From NCBI GenBank assembly GCA_017417385.1, contig JAFPZF010000037.1:1-56268 (forward strand): a DNA stretch of 56,268 nt, written 5' to 3'. How positions within the stretch are numbered: the stretch's first letter is position 1; each line of letters opens with the position of its first letter. The notes below the pieces were generated by a model that ran no database searches, was not told the origin of the DNA, and saw nothing but the letters and a program-made list of their open reading frames with translations. The translations under genes were made by a program, and so were the position numbers. Below are positions 54,262-56,268 of this stretch, one piece after another. This DNA is from Bacteroidales bacterium (GTDB lineage Bacteria; Bacteroidota; Bacteroidia; Bacteroidales; Marinilabiliaceae).

Positions 54262-55173
54262 ATGACTAAGGATTATCTCTACATCGACCACGCCAACAAC
54301 TTTGCGCAGAGCGTCGGGGCCGAGGCATATCACCCGGCAGTGTGCGTCGTCCACTTCGACGAATTGGGCCCCATTGCCCATACTCTGAACAAGATGGGCG
54401 ATGTCTACGCCTTTTTCGTGCAAGACAATTTCCCTACCGACGCCACCTATGGCATGGGAAGCTACAACACTTCGACTGGCTCGCTGACGGCCGCCTCCCC
54501 TGGTCAGATCATCGGCAAGGCCGACGACGGCTCACGCGTATTATACCACGGCTGGACTATCCACTTCGATGCGGAGTTTATGCGTGGAACGGCTTTCGAG
54601 CAGCGACTGCAGGATTATCACTACTTCTCCTACAACGTCAACGAGGCTCTCCACACGACCGAGGGTGAGAAACAACTGCTCTGGCAGCTGATGTGGATGA
54701 TCAGACGCTTCATTCAACACAGACAGCCGTCGCCTCAGACCGACCGCATCCTGCAGGACTATATCCTCCTGATGTGCGACTACGCCCTGCTCTTCTACCA
54801 GCGACAGTTCCAGGATGCCGCTCGCTGCCAGGACGACCTCCTCTCGCGATTCTTCCGCCTGCTCACCGACTACTACGACCGAGACATGCAGCTGCAGTAC
54901 GGCCTGCCCAGCGTGAAGTATTGCGCCTCATGCCTCTGTCTCTCTCCCAGCTATTTCGGCGATGTGGTGCGAAGCGTCTCCGGCGAGAGCCCTACACAGG
55001 TCATCCAGCGCTTCCTTATCAACCGTGCCAAGAGCCTGCTCGTCAGCGGGCTCTCCGCCTCCCAGACCTCCGACTCCCTCGGCTTTGAATACCCACAGCA
55101 CTTCACCCGCTTCTTCAAGAAGCACGTCGGACTACTTCCTTCTAAATACGTCGCTTCTCAGCGAAAATCTTGA
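54262..55173 (+). CDS. AraC-family transcriptional regulator
   Basis: 303 residues. An N-terminal sensing cupin-like part is followed by the two-helix-turn-helix DNA-binding domain at about 205-300: CLCLSPSYFGDVVRSVSG, then LGFEYPQHFTRFFKKHVGLLPSKY. It is divergent from the flavodoxin-hydrolase operon and probably controls it; relatives often sense redox or small-molecule stress. Codons are C-ending, as expected for a + strand gene right of the skew switch. Confidence 0.92.
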   Translation: MTKDYLYIDHANNFAQSVGAEAYHPAVCVVHFDELGPIAHTLNKMGDVYAFFVQDNFPTDATYGMGSYNTSTGSLTAASPGQIIGKADDGSRVLYHGWTIHFDAEFMRGTAFEQRLQDYHYFSYNVNEALHTTEGEKQLLWQLMWMIRRFIQHRQPSPQTDRILQDYILLMCDYALLFYQRQFQDAARCQDDLLSRFFRLLTDYYDRDMQLQYGLPSVKYCASCLCLSPSYFGDVVRSVSGESPTQVIQRFLINRAKSLLVSGLSASQTSDSLGFEYPQHFTRFFKKHVGLLPSKYVASQRKS

Positions 55174-55220
55174 CTAATTCCTCCTTCCCGCCCTCTAATC
55201 TACACCATATTAATAAAAAA

Positions 55221-56267
55221 CTATTTCACCGGCCTTATCATCAACCCCATCCTTCTGTGCGTCCAGTGCGTCTGGCCCTTCGACCTCTCATTGCTCAAAT
55301 ACATCGACACGCTCATCCATTCGCTTCCTTCCCAGATGTCCGCGCCCCAGTACATACCTTTTGTCCCTTCTTCCTCTCTGCTCTCCATATATAGCCCACC
55401 GAGTGGCAGGTATATCGACTTCCCATTAGGTCCCGTCACTCTGAATCCCTCTCCCTCGAGTTTCCACGTGCACTTCTCTATCAGCTCCTCCATCTCCGCC
55501 TTCGTCGGCATCCTCCATACGTTCTTCGTCCTCACCTTCGCCGCATCATCTTCCGCCGCCAGCTTCTTCTTCCCGTCCTTCCCCGTGTACTTCGTCATCT
55601 TGTCCCAGGTTCCCTCTCCGAGACCATAATTCTCCCATGAGAACGATTCCCTATTATCCTTCTCACCCCATGCGAAGAAGTCACCGGCATCCTTCTCGTT
55701 CTTCGCCCCGAGGTTCGTCTTTGCCCATATCGTCCCGCTCGGCAGTCCGAGATCTACTCCGTCCTTGTCCTCCGTCGTCGTCCCCTTCTTCTCGTACTTC
55801 GCCGTCACTGTGACGTCGCTCACAACGTTCCCGTAATCTCCTATCCATCCCACAAACTTATATCCCGTCCTCGTCGGATTCGTCGGCGCCGTCGCCGCCT
55901 TTCCATGCTCTACCTCCTGCGTCTTCAGCGTCTTCCCGTCCCAGTCTATAAACTTCACGGTGTACTTCGCTGCGCTGTACTGTGCCGTCACTGTCATGTC
56001 CGCCTTCACGCTCGTGAATGTCTTATCCCATCCCGTAAAGCTATATCCCGTCCTCGTCGGACTCGTCGGTGCTGTCGCCGCCTTCCCATACACTACCTCC
56101 TGCGTCTTCAGCGTCTTCCCGTCCCAGTCTACAAACGTCACGGTATACTTCGCTGCGCTGTACTGTGCCGTCACTGTCATGTCCGCCTTCACGCTCGTGA
56201 ATGTCTTATCCCATCCCGTAAAGCTATATCCCGTCCTCGTCGGACTCGTCGGTGCTGTCGCCGCCTT
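55221..56267 (-). CDS. surface protein with Listeria-Bacteroides-type repeats (partial)
   Basis: The gene runs off the right edge; 349 C-terminal residues are seen. It has two and a half repeats of about 61 residues of the InlB B-repeat type (TGYSFTGWDKTF, YTVTFVDWDGKTL), then a linker and a C-terminal domain with VDLGLPSGTIWAKTNLG, FAWGE and WRMPTKAEMEELIEKC, as in Fibrobacter-type paralogous modules. It is probably exported and surface-exposed. The true start lies outside the window. Confidence 0.85.
   Translation of the reverse strand, partial: KAATAPTSPTRTGYSFTGWDKTFTSVKADMTVTAQYSAAKYTVTFVDWDGKTLKTQEVVYGKAATAPTSPTRTGYSFTGWDKTFTSVKADMTVTAQYSAAKYTVKFIDWDGKTLKTQEVEHGKAATAPTNPTRTGYKFVGWIGDYGNVVSDVTVTAKYEKKGTTTEDKDGVDLGLPSGTIWAKTNLGAKNEKDAGDFFAWGEKDNRESFSWENYGLGEGTWDKMTKYTGKDGKKKLAAEDDAAKVRTKNVWRMPTKAEMEELIEKCTWKLEGEGFRVTGPNGKSIYLPLGGLYMESREEEGTKGMYWGADIWEGSEWMSVSMYLSNERSKGQTHWTHRRMGLMIRPVK
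55902..56267 (-). repeat. 183-bp tandem coding repeats
   Basis: Units 56267-56085 and 56084-55902 are nearly identical at the DNA level (differences fall near the end of the second unit, VVYG to VEHG). A third, diverged unit starts at 55901. The array continues past the window edge. Near-identity points to recent expansion or homogenisation. Confidence 0.8.
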
Positions 56268-56268
56268 C

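Noticed and set aside
1-56268. tRNA, rRNA, CRISPR arrays, complete insertion sequences or phage genes
   Set aside because: No TTCGAATCC-type arms, spaced repeats, transposase or integrase sequences were seen on either strand.

Overview
The window looks like chromosome of a member of Bacteroidales (phylum Bacteroidota), probably host-associated. The evidence is a FecR/STN-type TonB-dependent receptor next to a DUF4249-type lipoprotein, Bacteroidota -7 boxes of the form TAnnTTTG, many lipoproteins and outer-membrane genes, a secreted GH2 enzyme, an oxidative L-fucose-type cluster and KdsA. No tRNA, rRNA, CRISPR array or complete insertion sequence was seen.

Layout. 1-11 kb, envelope and repair: an outer-membrane TonB-dependent receptor, a GNAT acetyltransferase, an unrecognised and probably frameshifted gene of foreign composition, a DacB/PBP4-type peptidase, a giant AsmA-like protein, uracil-DNA glycosylase and, convergent to it, TrmH. 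11.5-18 kb: a TIGR04076-type small protein and a 1919-residue alpha-2-macroglobulin-like protein without a recognisable thioester. 18-24.5 kb: a tight run of a GT2 glycosyltransferase, an ECF sigma factor, RsmG, an amidase-like Fn3 protein, a lipoprotein and TatC. 25-27 kb: KdsA and a thioredoxin-fold lipoprotein without CxxC, closed by a strong bidirectional terminator shared with a convergent GH2 gene (27-29.7 kb). 29.9-35.3 kb: a probable operon of a 58-residue peptide, a FecR anti-sigma factor, an STN-type TonB receptor, a DUF4249 lipoprotein and a TauE/SafE permease. The fecR-receptor junction carries three consecutive hairpins, the last a textbook intrinsic terminator lying inside the receptor's signal-peptide codons. 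35.5-45.6 kb: YggS, a lipoprotein, PepF, an ABC exporter and sufBCDS. 45.6-50.3 kb, minus strand: a sugar cluster with a frameshifted mutarotase, zinc dehydrogenase, FucP permease, lactonase-type amidohydrolase and aldo/keto reductase. 50.7-51.1 kb: ndk. 51.7-55.2 kb: an alpha/beta hydrolase and a flavodoxin/cyclophilin-like lipoprotein, divergent from an AraC regulator. The right edge holds part of a surface protein with 183-bp tandem repeats.

Two window-wide patterns stand out. First, strand composition inverts: left of about 30 kb the + strand is G/A-rich and + genes use ATA, AGG and G-ending codons, while right of about 31 kb the + strand is C-rich, + genes use ATC and CTC, and minus genes now use ATA and AGG. 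This G-to-C switch is the pattern expected at a replication terminus. Second, many intergenic gaps hold long A/G-only islands built of words such as GAGAGAAGAGG. Their polarity follows the inferred replication strand rather than transcription, and they run into the 3' ends of at least two genes. There is also a small family of elements with inverted ends (three sites) and an 11-bp, five-copy phased repeat upstream of kdsA.
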